A stretch of DNA of 64,000 nucleotides from Doryteuthis pealeii (Eukaryota; Mollusca; Cephalopoda; Myopsida; Loliginidae). Below the pieces are notes generated by a model. It ran no database searches and was not told where the DNA came from. It worked only from the letters and a program-made list of their open reading frames with translations. How positions within the stretch are numbered: position 1 is the stretch's first letter; the number at the start of each line of letters is the position of its first letter. A program made the position numbers and the translations under genes. The stretch lies in the NCBI GenBank assembly GCA_023376005.1, contig CM042152.1:82836469-82900468 (forward strand), written 5' to 3'. Positions 1 through 10,492 of this stretch are shown here, one piece after another.

Positions 1-7
1 AATGGGA

Positions 8-175
8 GTAATTGCAAAAGTAGAGGTTCCAAAACTGTAGCCTCATCATCAGATAAAATTTATTGTCATACCCAGGATATCCCTTTTTTTTTTTGGAAGG
101 GGAGGGGGTGTCTTACCCTTCTGCAGGTGATAGAATCAGTTTATTCCAAGTCCTGATGACAGAGCAAATTACTAT
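8..175 (-). repeat. Retroposon family C, partial degenerate copy
   Basis: The stretch shares with other C copies the order: a phrase reading CATCAGATA, then CATACCCAGGA, then TCTTACCC next to TCTGCAG. It is interrupted by a poly-T and a poly-G run. The strand follows the inferred orientation in which the full-length copy at 29292-29874 is reversed. No coding capacity was seen. Confidence 0.6.
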
Positions 176-620
176 AACAGAAGGAATAATTTCATGTGTA
201 CCCCCCCCCCCGCACCATGATAAAATATTCAACAAACCTCAGAATAAAATGAATGAAAAATCCTAAAGTCATTTTTGTTGTATTATGAAGAGGAAAGGAT
301 TTTTTTTAAATCACATGTAAAAGTTTGTTTTACAGTCTTTAAAACAAAGGATTTTATAAATCAAAATCTGATTCTATCCAAATGGCACATTTTTGCCGAT
401 TTTTACCCACCAATTTTAAAGATGAACTCTTTCTAACATTTATTTCCTTGTGTAACAATTAAGAAATTCAGAGAAAAAAAAATTAATATGTAAGTTTAGG
501 TTCAGTTCTTAAAATGAAAAGGAAAACTTAAAATAGGTGAATATTTTCAATTCTTATAAAAGTTTAAAAAAGGGGAGGTGCAATAGTACTAACAATTTGG
601 CTACACTTACCGTATAAGGA
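176..620. other. AT-rich DNA, nothing recognised
   Basis: Low-complexity AT-rich sequence with homopolymer runs. I see no gene or shared repeat. Confidence 0.6.
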
Positions 621-621
621 C

Positions 622-627
<6 letters not shown>

Positions 628-689
<62 letters not shown>

Positions 690-690
690 G
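628..690. repeat. (TA)n then (CA)n microsatellite
   Basis: About 43 bases of alternating TA are followed by about 20 bases of CA. This TA-to-CA transition recurs at many of the microsatellites in this window. Confidence 0.95.
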
Positions 691-1062
691 ATCATGTGTC
701 TCTGGCACACAAAAATAAATTATTTGTATTAGATATGAACAAATTAAACTCATAAGGTACCACTCATAATGTGTGTGTGTGTAAAATCTAAAAGGACGCA
801 GTAAATCCATTGTGTCTTTCGTTTTTCTTCCCTCACCATTTCAAGCTAACTGTACATACATTTCAATAGTTTCTTAGAATTGAATTACATAGCATAGGTT
901 ACAAGGTAGGAGTTAGAGGGCTTTAGTTGTTTCCCCAGATCATAAATAAAAACCCTACAATCTATTAAGAAACTTTAGTTGGGACCCATAAATTTCCCCC
1001 GGGGACTCATTAAAAGCAAATATGTGTATCCCAAGACGCACTAAATCAAAAAGCTGTCAGCA

Positions 1063-1113
<51 letters not shown>

Positions 1114-1114
1114 C

Positions 1115-1154
<40 letters not shown>
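1063..1154. repeat. (CA)n-(TA)n compound microsatellite
   Basis: About 38 bases of CA are followed by about 54 bases of mostly TA. It abuts the palindrome at 1165-1258. Confidence 0.95.
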
Positions 1155-1157
<3 letters not shown>

Positions 1158-1164
1158 AGGAGAG

Positions 1165-1258
1165 AGAAATAAATGAATAAAAGGTTTAGCTTTTTATTAT
1201 CATTGGAACAATAATAAGAAAAAAGCTAAACCTTTTATTTATTCATTTATTTATCTAT
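1165..1258. repeat. Short inverted repeat next to (TA)n
   Basis: The left arm includes AAAGGTTTAGCTTTTTATTAT and the right arm is its reverse complement with a small difference. The arms are about 35-40 bases with a loop of roughly ten. Its position beside (TA)n matches the hammerhead palindromes elsewhere, but I found no hammerhead core in this one. Confidence 0.8.
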
Positions 1259-1361
1259 TAAAGCTTTATCACAGATATTGAGCACTCTTCTTATAACACT
1301 GTAGGTTGGATTACTACCGCTTTTTCAAGTATAATAGTGCCAACTATACACATTAATTATA

Positions 1362-2013
1362 CTAGCAAATATATGCACCCTCCGGGTGCAAGTATTTAAG
1401 TTTTAATGTAATAAAATATTGTATTAAATTAGAAAGGCTAATGAAACTAAATAAGAATACAGATAAAAAGATTTGAAACAGAGGGAGTATAATAAAAGAT
1501 TTGAAACAGAGGGAGTATAATAAAAAATGGAACAACTGAAACTTACTCTTCCATCACTCGCGTCTTTCATTGTTATTTTTTCTAATTTAAGTATTTAGTT
1601 ATAAGAGGAAGTAAAGAATAAAATGACAGTTATTTTTTCTTGTTAATGGATTTCATTTAAGATTCATTGAAGAGATTTTTGCTTATATTCATTAAAATAA
1701 AACCAAACAGTTAGAAATCAATAATACTAAGCACATATTTATTAAATTCGATTTTTTAATATTAATATGCAAATTAGCCTCCCCATTTACACTGTAAACC
1801 AGTATTTTGTTGTATATATAAATATAATTGCATGTTGTCAGTATGTAGACATAGTTAACAGTATTAATAATGTAAGACAATTTTATTAATAATTGAGGTT
1901 AAATAAAAATAAACTCATGGCGAATGTGATGTCAATTCTAAGAGAATTGTGACTTGAGTAGGAATATAGTTTCGGTTACAGACAGAAAAACACACAATCT
2001 CCATTATAATAAG

Positions 2014-2014
<1 letters not shown>
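1362..2014 (-). mobile_element. Non-autonomous Helitron, family F copy 1
   Basis: Read on the minus strand, the 653 bp element begins TCTTATTATAATGG directly after an A. It ends with the hairpin GCACCCGGAGGGTGC, an 11-base spacer, then CTAG followed by T. A 5' TC, a hairpin about ten bases before a CTRR end and insertion between A and T are the defining Helitron marks. No Rep/helicase frame is present. A short duplication of an internal phrase (AAGATTTGAAACAGAGGG) lies near 1470-1520. A (TA)n tract adjoins the 5' end. Confidence 0.85.

Positions 2015-2060
<46 letters not shown>
2015..2060. repeat. (TA)n microsatellite
   Basis: A pure TA tract that immediately abuts the 5' tip of the Helitron at 1362-2014. 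Confidence 0.95.
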
Positions 2061-2066
<6 letters not shown>

Positions 2067-2655
2067 GAGAGTGAGACACAGACAGAAACTAATACTTATA
2101 AAAGAAAATTACTGGCCAGGACTCCAACAGAGATGCAAAGTTCCCTAAAATGTATTGGACGATATCATGATTATAGAAGCACAAAGGTTAATTGATAAAA
2201 TGTTTCCAAAATGTTGACCCCTAAATGTTGACCCCAAAATGGCTTTAACATCAAAACCATCCTTAAAATACTTGCTCAAAATAGGATGGACAGATGTGGG
2301 TTGCCACATAAACATCTAAATAAACAAATGTCTAAGTTCCAGCTAATTTGAAATATACTCCCCCACCCACGCCTAATAAATATCTTCCTAGTGAAAAGCT
2401 ATCAGGTGTTCAAGATGGCAGAGATCATAAAAATGTTTCGTTCCAAACACTTGGATATTAAAACCTAATTATCATTAAATGAATGGCTACTTTGCCAGTT
2501 TATTTTTCAGAGATTCTTTTGTCATATATCAAAGCTTAAAATACTTTTCTTCATTAAAACTTTTTTTTCTAACGATGACCTAAAGGTCAAAACTAGCTAA
2601 GACTAATTAATAAATAACCACAAAGAAATGTTCCTATTTATCTTATCACTTTTGT
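2061..2655. other. Unassigned AT-rich stretch
   Basis: Unique-looking AT-rich DNA with a small repeated phrase (AATGTTGACCCC, near 2212-2236). No gene or repeat family recognised. Confidence 0.5.
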
Positions 2656-2656
2656 A

Positions 2657-2658
<2 letters not shown>

Positions 2659-2726
<68 letters not shown>
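2659..2726. repeat. (TA)n microsatellite
   Basis: A long uninterrupted TA tract that directly precedes the hammerhead-bearing palindrome at 2740-2936. Confidence 0.95.
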
Positions 2727-2729
<3 letters not shown>

Positions 2730-2756
2730 AATGAAGAAAAACTCTAAACTTGCTTC

Positions 2757-2804
2757 ATTACAATAATTTATTTCAACCGTATTAATACGGCATCTTCAGG
2801 TAAT
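2757..2804 (-). ncRNA. Hammerhead ribozyme motif (left arm)
   Basis: On the minus strand: helix I ATTAC pairs with GTAAT. The core is CUGAAGA, with A at the variable position 7. Helix II is a long GC-rich stem (CCGTAT/ATACGG) with a T-T mismatch next to the core, followed by GAA. Helix III is a three-pair AU stem (ATA/TAT) with an AAU loop, and the predicted cleavage-site base 17 is U. It is identical in fold to the right-arm motif. Confidence 0.65.
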
Positions 2805-2844
2805 CACAAGAACATGACTCTTAGGTAAGAGTCATGTTTTTGTG

Positions 2845-2892
2845 ATTACCTGAAGATGCCGTATTAATACGGTTGAAATAAATTATTGTAAT
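2845..2892 (+). ncRNA. Hammerhead ribozyme motif (right arm)
   Basis: Helix I is ATTAC (2845-2849) with GTAAT (2888-2892). The core CUGAAGA is at 2850-2856. Helix II spans 2857-2874, with a 10.1/11.1 U-U mismatch and then at least six pairs. GAA is at 2875-2877. Helix III (2878-2886) is three AU pairs, and U2887 is the predicted cleavage nucleotide. All helices fall where a type I hammerhead with minimal helix III requires. The U-U closing pair and weak helix III suggest low activity as a monomer. Confidence 0.65.
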
Positions 2893-3042
2893 GAAGCAAG
2901 TTTAGAGTTTTTCTTCATTTACTAAATATCTTGCTCTGTCCTTTTACTCACTGGTATTAGGTACATTGAGCTCTCCTTATGGTCTACCTGCATCAGCTTG
3001 GTTAAACCACACATGGAAAGACCCTAACTACGAAAAAAAAAA

Positions 3043-3123
3043 ACATATATATATATATATATACATACACACACACACACACATAAAAGTGATAAGATGT
3101 TTATATATATATATATATATATA
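3043..3123. repeat. (TA)n / (CA)n / (TA)n microsatellite cluster
   Basis: TA, CA and TA runs with a short AT-rich interruption. Simple sequence only. Confidence 0.95.
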
Positions 3124-3304
3124 ATTATGTATGTATACACACATACATGGTGATTGCCACTTCGTCACAGAAGAAGGCCATTTCTACAAAGACCGGTTGT
3201 GGCTCAGAAGTCCAGATTTGCTTTTACATGTCCCATCACATAAAAGACACCTGAGACTCCTGGCTTTCACTCTATTACATACCGTCGGATTTACTTCCTC
3301 TCTT

Positions 3305-3366
<62 letters not shown>
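3305..3366. repeat. (CA)n-(TA)n microsatellite
   Basis: A CA run followed by about 45 bases of TA. Open frames across it are microsatellite translations. Confidence 0.95.
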
Positions 3367-3368
<2 letters not shown>

Positions 3369-4117
3369 TTTATTTTTGCCCTTCTAAGACCTAAGATAAG
3401 TGGTGCCACCATCCGCAAAACTTGATACAAAGATATCAAATTCATTGGTGACACAAGAGAACCAAATAGACAACTGACATAGTTTCAATATTGTAGTGTC
3501 ATTGGCTTTAAAACACGATCAGATACAGAGGAAACTTTTAGCAAATAATAGCGGACATGAAAGAAAGGCTATGAAGAGAAGAATGAAATAGACTACATTT
3601 AATAAAGTTTGGTAAATGTGGCAAGGGAGACAGAGGAGTGTGTGTGTGTGTGTGTGTAGTGATGGGTAGTTCTTGACGACATGAAAGCAACCAGAACAGA
3701 ACAATCAAACAGAGGAAGTGAATTTACAAAAAAAAAAAAAAAAAAATTACCTTCATTTACCCCCCACCCCCCACCGCGACACTAATATTTTCTACATAAA
3801 GGAACCAAATACTTCAAGCGTTTACTTTTATTGCATTCTGTGGCTTGATGTAATTTCAACCACTGACTACTTATATAGCAAATTTTAATCGGGGCCAGTG
3901 TAGGGGGGGGGGAACCTGTAGTCTTAAGGCCACATGCAGTTTTGTAAATGATGATAATTCAACCAATTGTGTATATCCACTTTAGAACCTGATAACCCAA
4001 AGCTTTCTCACAAAAAGCAATCTAAAAAAAATAAATAAATTAGATTAAAAAACTATTAAAAAGGTTAGTAAAATCTTCTATTTCTTTTACGTAGAAGATA
4101 CTAAGTTATTAACTTTT

Positions 4118-4262
4118 TTATGTGTTGGCACTCTTCTGTCTACGAGAGATGATGGCGTAGTGTCCGTTTTTTTTTTTTTTTTTGTGGAACTGTGTAGCCT
4201 GGGTGGTTTGGTATGGAGGATGAGCTGTGACCCAGGCAGCAATTCCCCTTATTAACTAAAAG
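4118..4262 (+). repeat. Dispersed repeat J, copy 1
   Basis: Shares with 26457-26715 the ordered phrases GTCTACGAGA, TAGTGTCC, a T-rich run, TGTAGCCTGGG and TATGGAGGAT. It is shorter than the second copy. Class unknown. It has no tRNA-like boxes and no terminal repeats that I could see. Confidence 0.65.
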
Positions 4263-4333
4263 TTTAAATTTGGCAATAATTTTAAACATACTAAAAATTT
4301 ATTCAGCACAACCTTACTTGTAGACAATATACA

Positions 4334-4612
4334 TATTTACCAACCCTTCCGCATAAACAGGATGTGACACGTAGGTAAATTTTTAAGCGGAGTTTAACAG
4401 GTTTGAAATTCAGAGTTTTCCTTCTCCTAGACTGGTTGCCTAACCAAAGTTAAAGATCTAGGTCTATTCTACTATTTACCCATAACTGAAGAGAGAATTG
4501 TTGGATTCATGCCTTTCTCAAGAGTATTAGCACTATGTGAAATGCATTTTGAACACATATTGCCGTGTCCATTTCCCATGATGATAAACATTACACCAAG
4601 CGCCTCCACACT
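4334..4612 (-). mobile_element. tRNA-derived SINE family B, copy
   Basis: On the minus strand this matches the B layout: a tRNA-like head (GGTGTAATG), then GTGAAATGC, the ATGGGTAAATAG phrase, and the tail TTAAACTCCGCTTA. The head is divergent around the B box. It is old, with many substitutions. Confidence 0.75.
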
Positions 4613-4633
4613 AGTAGACAATATAGGATATCC

Positions 4634-4750
4634 CATCATGGTGTAATAGTTAACAAGCTAGTCTCCATTACTACTGAATAATGAGTTTGATCCTCACTGG
4701 ATGCTCCATACTTACAACCTTGTGTCACATCCCACCCATGGTGCACATTG
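4634..4750 (+). mobile_element. tRNA-like SINE family E, copy
   Basis: The A-box-like stretch ATGGTGTAATAGTTAACAAG and B-box-like GTTTGATCCTC are spaced as in a tRNA head. CACTGGATGC and a tail ending near CCATGGTGCAC follow. The tail runs directly into a family C end, as also happens at 26708-26829. Confidence 0.7.
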
Positions 4751-5150
4751 GTTGGTTGTTTTACAGCATACCAACCATTTTCAGGTCATTTAATGATGAA
4801 TCAACTCATTTTGATATTCGGTTTCTTACAGTACCTATTGTTGCTTAAATAGTCACCCATCTAAGTATTGAACTGGTTGGTTGTTGCTTAACTTCAGTTA
4901 TCTATCAAGTACTAGTGCTTTCAATGTGACTTGACTGTAAGCCTTTAGCTTAGTTCACAAGTTTGGTTGGTTAGTTGTTTTACAGCATCTCAACACTTTC
5001 TGGGTTATTTAATGCTGAATCAAGTCATTTTGATATTTGGTTTCTTACAGTACCTACTGTTGCTTAAATAGTCAGCCATTTAAGTATTGAACAGGCTCAT
5101 TACTGTTTAAGCCCCAATGGTGAACGGGTTAGGTAAATATCTAATAGTTG
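4751..5150 (-). repeat. Two diverged family C ends with a shared extra segment
   Basis: Two tandem stretches (from about 4751 and 4966) begin with TTGGTT repeats and TTTTACAGCAT, then TCATTTAATG or its variant. They continue with TTTCTTACAGTACCTA and GTTGCTTAAATAGTCA. The shared continuation differs from the usual C body, suggesting an older subfamily or a local duplication. Confidence 0.6.
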
Positions 5151-5235
5151 ACAATATATTTCCATATGGCCTGTAAATATAAAAAGGTTCCTCATTCTGA
5201 CCCCCCCCCCCGAATAATGTTGCAAGTGTCAGTCA

Positions 5236-5612
5236 TATCAAATAAGCTAGTTGTTTGACATGTCAACCTTTTTTGGATTATTTAATGTGAAAGTCCATTT
5301 TTTTTTGCCAGCAATTATATGGTTTCATATAACTAAAAATAATCATTTGTAAACAATTATATAGATTCAACTAACAATTCCTAATAATTCATAACAATTG
5401 TAAAGTTTCAAGTAACTAAGAACTATCACTACAGGTCAGATAAAGGGGGACTCCACACTCCCCAGAATTGGAGCCCCACAACTGGATTCAGTTTAGTATC
5501 ATATATATATATTAGGGGGTCTTTGTGTCAGGGAGGAGACTTAACTCTCTGCAGGAGATAGAGTCAGAATTTTCAAAGCCCTGCTGACAGGGCGGACTAA
5601 ATAGACATTTAG
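5236..5612 (-). repeat. Retroposon family C, diverged copy
   Basis: Begins with GACATGTCAACC and later has GACTCCACACTCCCCAGA, a CTCTGCAGGAGATAG phrase and CTGACAGGGCGG, the conserved terminal phrase of C. The middle is AT-rich and rearranged. Confidence 0.65.
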
Positions 5613-6324
5613 ACATCCTCCCATAGAGATGGAATGTCAGGGGAGGCCTTATTAATATCAATGGACCCCCACAAACAAAAGCGTGTGGTAAATGTGTGGT
5701 CTAGTTCCATCAACATATTGCTGAGTCAATGAGTACTCTGTGACACTACCACATTGGGGCAATGTGGAGGTGCTTCCTTGAAGATGGAACTCCTGTTTTG
5801 AATAAACAGAGATTTGGCAAAAGGTTGGTAAGTGCATGCCGAATCAAGTCATTTTTTAAAAATTTATTTATTATTTTTTTTTTTTAAATCAAAATTCTTT
5901 TGTCCATAACATTTTCTTTCTGCTCCATATAATTCACACTGCACTTGTAGTTTTTCAATAATGAACAGAACTTTCAGGTTTGGCTCAATGGTTAAAGTTA
6001 TGACATTTCAGAATTTTTTAGATGAAGTTTGATAATCTATATTATTTAGATTATTCTGGCTGTTGTTCTCATCTTTGTTATATATATTATATATATATAT
6101 AATATTTTGCCTTCTTCAGGTATTTTTTTTATCAAACTTGAGAGTCTTCATAGAACTCCAAACTGAGTTAATGTTATGACAACATTAAATCTAAAAATAA
6201 ATAGATGTCCTCTGTTTCTATTTTTTTATTTTTTTAATGTTTGGGGCGCCTCAAGCCTTGGTGCCCCTGAGATGCTGCCCATATGTAACCCCGGTACTGA
6301 TATACTCATGTATAAGTCATTCAC

Positions 6325-6546
6325 ATGTATAGGTTAGTTACTCTCCCTCCAGCTATGAGTAAATAGTAGGGCAGACTGGGCTCATTAATCTTGGCTAGGT
6401 AACCAGTCTATGAGAAAGAAAACTCTGAATTTAAACCTGGTAAACTTCATTTAAGAAATTGACCTTGTTTCACATCCTGCTGTGCGAATGGGTTGTGTAT
6501 GGGTTGTGTGTGTGTGTGTATGTGTGTATATATATATATATATATA
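6325..6546 (+). mobile_element. SINE family B, 5'-truncated, with TG/TA tail
   Basis: Starts inside the B body (CTCCCTCCAGCTATGAGTAA) and runs to CACATCCTGC. A GT then TA tract follows. The tRNA-like head is missing, as expected of 5' truncation. Confidence 0.75.
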
Positions 6547-6713
6547 GGTTATTTCTTGATTAATGGTCACAAAATCATCAATTTATTAAATTAATTTTCA
6601 AGGCTAAAAAGTTGCTCATCATCATTTCCATTATGTGTGAATTACAATCTTGTAAAATAAATTAATACTTATGCACAAGCTGATAGCAACTTTTATATAA
6701 AAAAGACCCCCCT

Positions 6714-6718
<5 letters not shown>

Positions 6719-6760
<42 letters not shown>
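6719..6760. repeat. (TA)n-(CA)n microsatellite
   Basis: Simple repeat. Confidence 0.95.
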
Positions 6761-6761
<1 letters not shown>

Positions 6762-6807
6762 ATATATCCATCACCAAAATAAAATTGTATTCCATTTCAT
6801 ATATATA

Positions 6808-7430
6808 TCTTATTATAATGGAGATTGTGTGTTTTTCTGTCTGTAACCGAAACTATATCACTACTCAAGTCACAATTCCCTTAATTATTTACGTCAAATT
6901 ATCCATGGTTTCATTCTTTTAAACCTTCAATTATTAATAAAATTGTTTTACATTATTAATACTGTTGACCATATCTACATACTAATAACATGTGATTGTA
7001 TTTAAAATACAACAAAATAGTGGCATACAGTATGCACGGGAAGGCTTATTTGCATATTGATATTTAAAATTTGATTTTAATAAATATGTGCTTGGTATTA
7101 TTGATTTCTAATTGTTTGGTTTTATATTAATGAATATGATCAAAAATCTCGGAGATAAATCTTAAAAGAAAATTATTTACAAGAAGAAATAACTGTAATT
7201 TTATTCTTTACTTCTCATGTTAACTAAATAGTTAAATTAGAAAAATTTAGTAATGAAAGACGGAAGGGGTGGAAGAGTAAGTTTCAGTTGTTCTATTTTT
7301 TGATTATAGCCCCTTCTGTTTCAAATCTTTTTTTTTTCATTCCTATTTCGTTAGTCTTTCTAATTTAATATGATATTTTATTACATTAAAACTTAAGTAC
7401 TTGCACCCGGAGGGTGCATATATTTGCTAG
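6808..7430 (+). mobile_element. Non-autonomous Helitron, family F copy 2
   Basis: The 623 bp element lies in forward orientation. It begins TCTTATTATAATGG after an A and ends with the hairpin GCACCCGGAGGGTGC, ATATATTTG, then CTAG followed by T. The interior aligns along its length with copies at 1362, 11188, 27237 and 40543. There is no coding frame. It is probably mobilised in trans by a Helitron elsewhere. Confidence 0.87.
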
Positions 7431-8090
7431 TATATATAATTCACAAATGTGAGTTAATGTCAGAAAATCAAGATGAACAAAACCTTAATGTTGTTATTGG
7501 AATCTAAATAGCACAATAGATTGAATCTAAGCCAATTTCTTTATGACAGGTCAATTCATCTCTCTCTTTAGAAGAGTGGCTAATTTATTTCTTAAGATTT
7601 GACATGGTCAAACTTCATGACTTATCAAGAACCAACCTCTCTTTTGATTGGTTAATTTTCTATGACATCATCTCTTAAAGTCCAATGCTTATTGCTTCTT
7701 TCATTGCCTATTGGAATTTATCCAATGTATACCTAAACAGTTGAAACCCATAACTTACTACACAATCAATGAACAATGTTCAAAATAGAGTATATCAAAC
7801 AATGCTTTAGAAATTATAAAACATATGTAATGGAAATGTTACTTAATAGATAGAAAGGTCAATCAAGTAATTGTTAACCCTTAGAAACCAAACTGTCGGT
7901 GTTTGTGCTGCTACTTAAAAAGTACATATACCCGAGCGGCCTGAATTCTCGCCAAGAAATCACAATTTCTACATCAATAAATATTGGAATCTGTTATTCA
8001 ACAATCTTAAGGGTCAAAGCAATCAATACAAGATTAGAATAAACATCATAAGCACTGGAGAAGCAATACTACAATTATTGTCGAATTGGC
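7431..8090. other. Unassigned AT-rich stretch
   Basis: No open frame of note and no family match seen within the window. Confidence 0.5.
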
Positions 8091-8094
8091 AGAC

Positions 8095-8335
8095 AAGGCT
8101 ACAAGCAAGTAACTCAATAGCATTGTTGCAAGCCTAACTCAATATGGATCTTGCATTGTTGCAAGCCTACAAGCAAGCCGTACCTCAATATGGATCTTGC
8201 ATTGTTGCAAGCCTACAAGCAAGCCGTACCTCAATATGGATCTTGCATTGTTGCTAGCCTACAAGCAAGCCGCTCAATATGGGCAAATCTTGCACAAGCA
8301 GTCGTAACTCAATATAAGCAATAAATTTTGGCTGC
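8095..8335. repeat. Minisatellite, unit about 54-58 bp
   Basis: Three to four units share CAATATGGATCTTGCATTG, TTGCAAGCCT and ACAAGCAAGCCGTACC. The first and last units are degenerate. A flanking phrase (GGCAGACAAGGCTACAA) resembles 62570-62590, so the array may have grown inside an older dispersed repeat. Confidence 0.85.
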
Positions 8336-8477
8336 ACAATATCATCTTATTGAAAGTCATTTCAAAACATCTCATAGAAATTTGGATATAAAAGCAACAA
8401 GATATCAAATTTGAACGAATGGTCTTATAAAAACTCAAGTTTTTTTTTTTTATCTTTAAAGTGAAAACAGCTATACA

Positions 8478-8684
8478 CAGTGTGTGGAGTCAGAACACAA
8501 AACCTTTGACTCAGACTCCTCTTTATGTAATTAAGTGATCATGGTCTACAAATCTTAAAGCCTATGCATACACTTTAGTAGGCCTATAATCACTATAAAT
8601 GGTTTATGTCAAAGAATAAAGATAAACTAGTGTAAATTCAATTGGGGGTCAGAAGTAGAATTTTTACCAATTCCGACTCCAATG
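8478..8684. mobile_element. Degenerate hAT-like MITE related to 19408-19664
   Basis: The left part reads TGTGGAGTCAGAACACAAAA and the right end CCAATTCCGACTCC. These correspond to the GTGGAGTCG ends of the better copy at 19408-19664. I could not define a target duplication. Confidence 0.5.
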
Positions 8685-8875
8685 ATTCCTTAATTGTTTC
8701 CAACACAACCAAACATATTTCAAAATGGTTTTTAGTAGTATCAGATGGGATTGATAATATATCAGAAGTTTACTACTGAAATGGTAGGATTTTCAAGATG
8801 GCCACCAACCAAATCTTTAAAAAAATAAAAAAAATAAATAAAAATCATTTCAGTTTTGGGAAGTCTAAAGTTAAA

Positions 8876-8928
8876 CACTTGATACTACAAAATATTATTT
8901 TTGAACAACATTTTGTAGTATCAAGTGT
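8876..8928. repeat. Short hairpin-forming inverted repeat
   Basis: ACACTTGATACTACAAAAT is repeated in inverted form after a short loop. Confidence 0.8.
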
Positions 8929-9057
8929 GTTTAATAATATAATAAAAGGTCTACTGCAGTCTTATCTTTGGAAAGATTTAATTTTCAAGATGGTTGCCAG
9001 CTAAATCCTTAAAAAATGTTCATTACTCATTCATTTCTTAGACTAGATAAGATCTTT

Positions 9058-9263
9058 CAGCTGAACTTGCACAAAGGTGTCAAAATTAGAGTGACACAGA
9101 AAAAACAGAACCCACAAATTTTGTAATAAAACTGTTAATTTTAACTATGGGTGTTTAGGGTTAGGGGTTAGGGTTTAAGGTTAGTTTAATGGGAAAATAA
9201 ATAATTTGTGTTCTGTTTTTTCTGGGTCTCCCTAATTTTGATACCTTTGTGCAAGTTCAGCTG
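9058..9263. mobile_element. MITE with long terminal inverted repeats and TTAGGG-like core
   Basis: The terminal inverted repeats begin CAGCTGAACTTGCACAAAGG and extend about 60 bases with a few differences. Flanking ATCTTT at 9052-9057 and 9264-9269 looks like a 6 bp target duplication. The centre holds TTAGGGTTAGGGGTTAGGG (9157-9175), resembling telomeric repeats. No transposase frame. Superfamily not assigned. Confidence 0.75.
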
Positions 9264-9422
9264 ATCTTTCAACATTTGTTTTTATAACATCACAAGCTTA
9301 CCACAGTCAGGCCAAAAATTTGAAAGATGATATCCAAAATGATTCCGAATCCTTAAAATGGCCACGATTCATTTATTATTCATCTGAGACATTAGTTTTG
9401 GTGTTTAACCTCATATTTTGGG

Positions 9423-9684
9423 AGCCGGTTTAGCTTAGTCAGTAGAGCACCCGCCTAGGAATAGCAAGGTTCCTGGTTCAATACTGGTCCCCACCAACTC
9501 AGCATATGAGTAGCACAGATAGGGTAATCTGATATGTGGGGTAAAGTGGGGGGGTGACGGTAGGTGTAGAGCTCCACCTCAGAAAAAAAAATCAACAATC
9601 TCCCTGGTCTAGTCAAAAGGGGATAGAATCCCTTGCTGTCCAGCTGATACTGACAATAGGTCACTCCACCAACTTTACTGCTTA
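9423..9684 (+). mobile_element. SINE family A, near full length
   Basis: tRNA-like head with A-box-like TAGCTTAGTCAG and B-box-like GGTTCAATACT. It is followed by the A body (CAACTCAGCATATGAGTAGC, the CTCCACCTCAG phrase, AAAAGGGGATAGA) and the 3' end near CCACTCC. The related strand-reversed frame is only a translation of the SINE. Confidence 0.85.
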
Positions 9685-9689
9685 GAAAT

Positions 9690-10490
9690 TAAATTAGCAT
9701 ATTCAGATTAGCATATTCAGATTATCATAAAGTATCAACAATAATGATAAAGGGATTAAAAGGGATTACAAGGGATTGGATGTTATTGTTATATTTGATC
9801 TGTACCCAATTATAAATATTCACTGACACACTTTCCCTCCAGTTGTTCTGGATTTGACAAGAGTTGTGTCAAGTAATTATAGAAATTACTTGTCTTTTTC
9901 TTTTACAGAAATGCTTAGTAGGTGTCTTAATATCTTTGATGGGCGGATATCCATTGCCTTGTAGATTCTCCAGCTGTGATGCCACCAACATTAATCAGAT
10001 CTGTTTACAAAGAAATTGGGTTAATATAAAAGAGTTAAAAGTTATATGTTTGTTAGAAATAATTTGTTAATGGTTTTGGGGTTTGTCTACAATTTAAAAA
10101 AAAAAAAAAAATTTTTTTTTTTTTTAGATAAAAAGAAAAAATTTTTTTTTGATATTTCATGGTGAGAAAAAGTATAGTAAAAATGAAAACGTTAAGATTT
10201 TCTGAGAAAAGGGGATTTTGCAAGTTTTTTCCTGTTCATTATATGATAAGTAATCACATTTTTCCTACATTTATGACCTTGCCACTAAACATTAATCTAA
10301 AACCAAGAGATTGGATGAATAAATTCTGATTGATTGATATTAATGCCACGCTAACTGATCTGAGGTTATTTTATGCCTGGAGATTAGTGAATAGCATTCA
10401 TTGTAGGTTCATATTTACATTTTTTATATAGTTTTTTTTTTTTTTTACCCCCACAGGGTCCTATCAATTTCAAACGATTTTTAAACAGAT
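9690..10490. other. Unassigned AT-rich stretch
   Basis: Contains a poly-A/poly-T hairpin near 10098-10130 and small tandem phrases near 9700-9725. No gene or family recognised. Confidence 0.5.
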
Positions 10491-10492
10491 CT

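Larger units (their letters stand above)
2740..2936. mobile_element. Near-perfect palindrome carrying two head-to-head hammerhead motifs
   Basis: Two arms of about 95 bases are reverse complements, joined by a very short centre near 2820-2832. The outer ends read GTAAATGAAGAAAAACTC and its complement. Each arm holds a hammerhead-like motif, minus strand on the left and plus strand on the right. There is no reading frame. Paired inverted ribozyme-bearing arms beside (TA)n suggest a non-autonomous Penelope-like or retrozyme-like insertion. A foldback duplication event would look similar. Confidence 0.8.

Noticed and set aside
9155..9181. Interstitial telomere or chromosome-fusion site
   Set aside because: Only three imperfect TTAGGG-like units inside a MITE, which explains them better.
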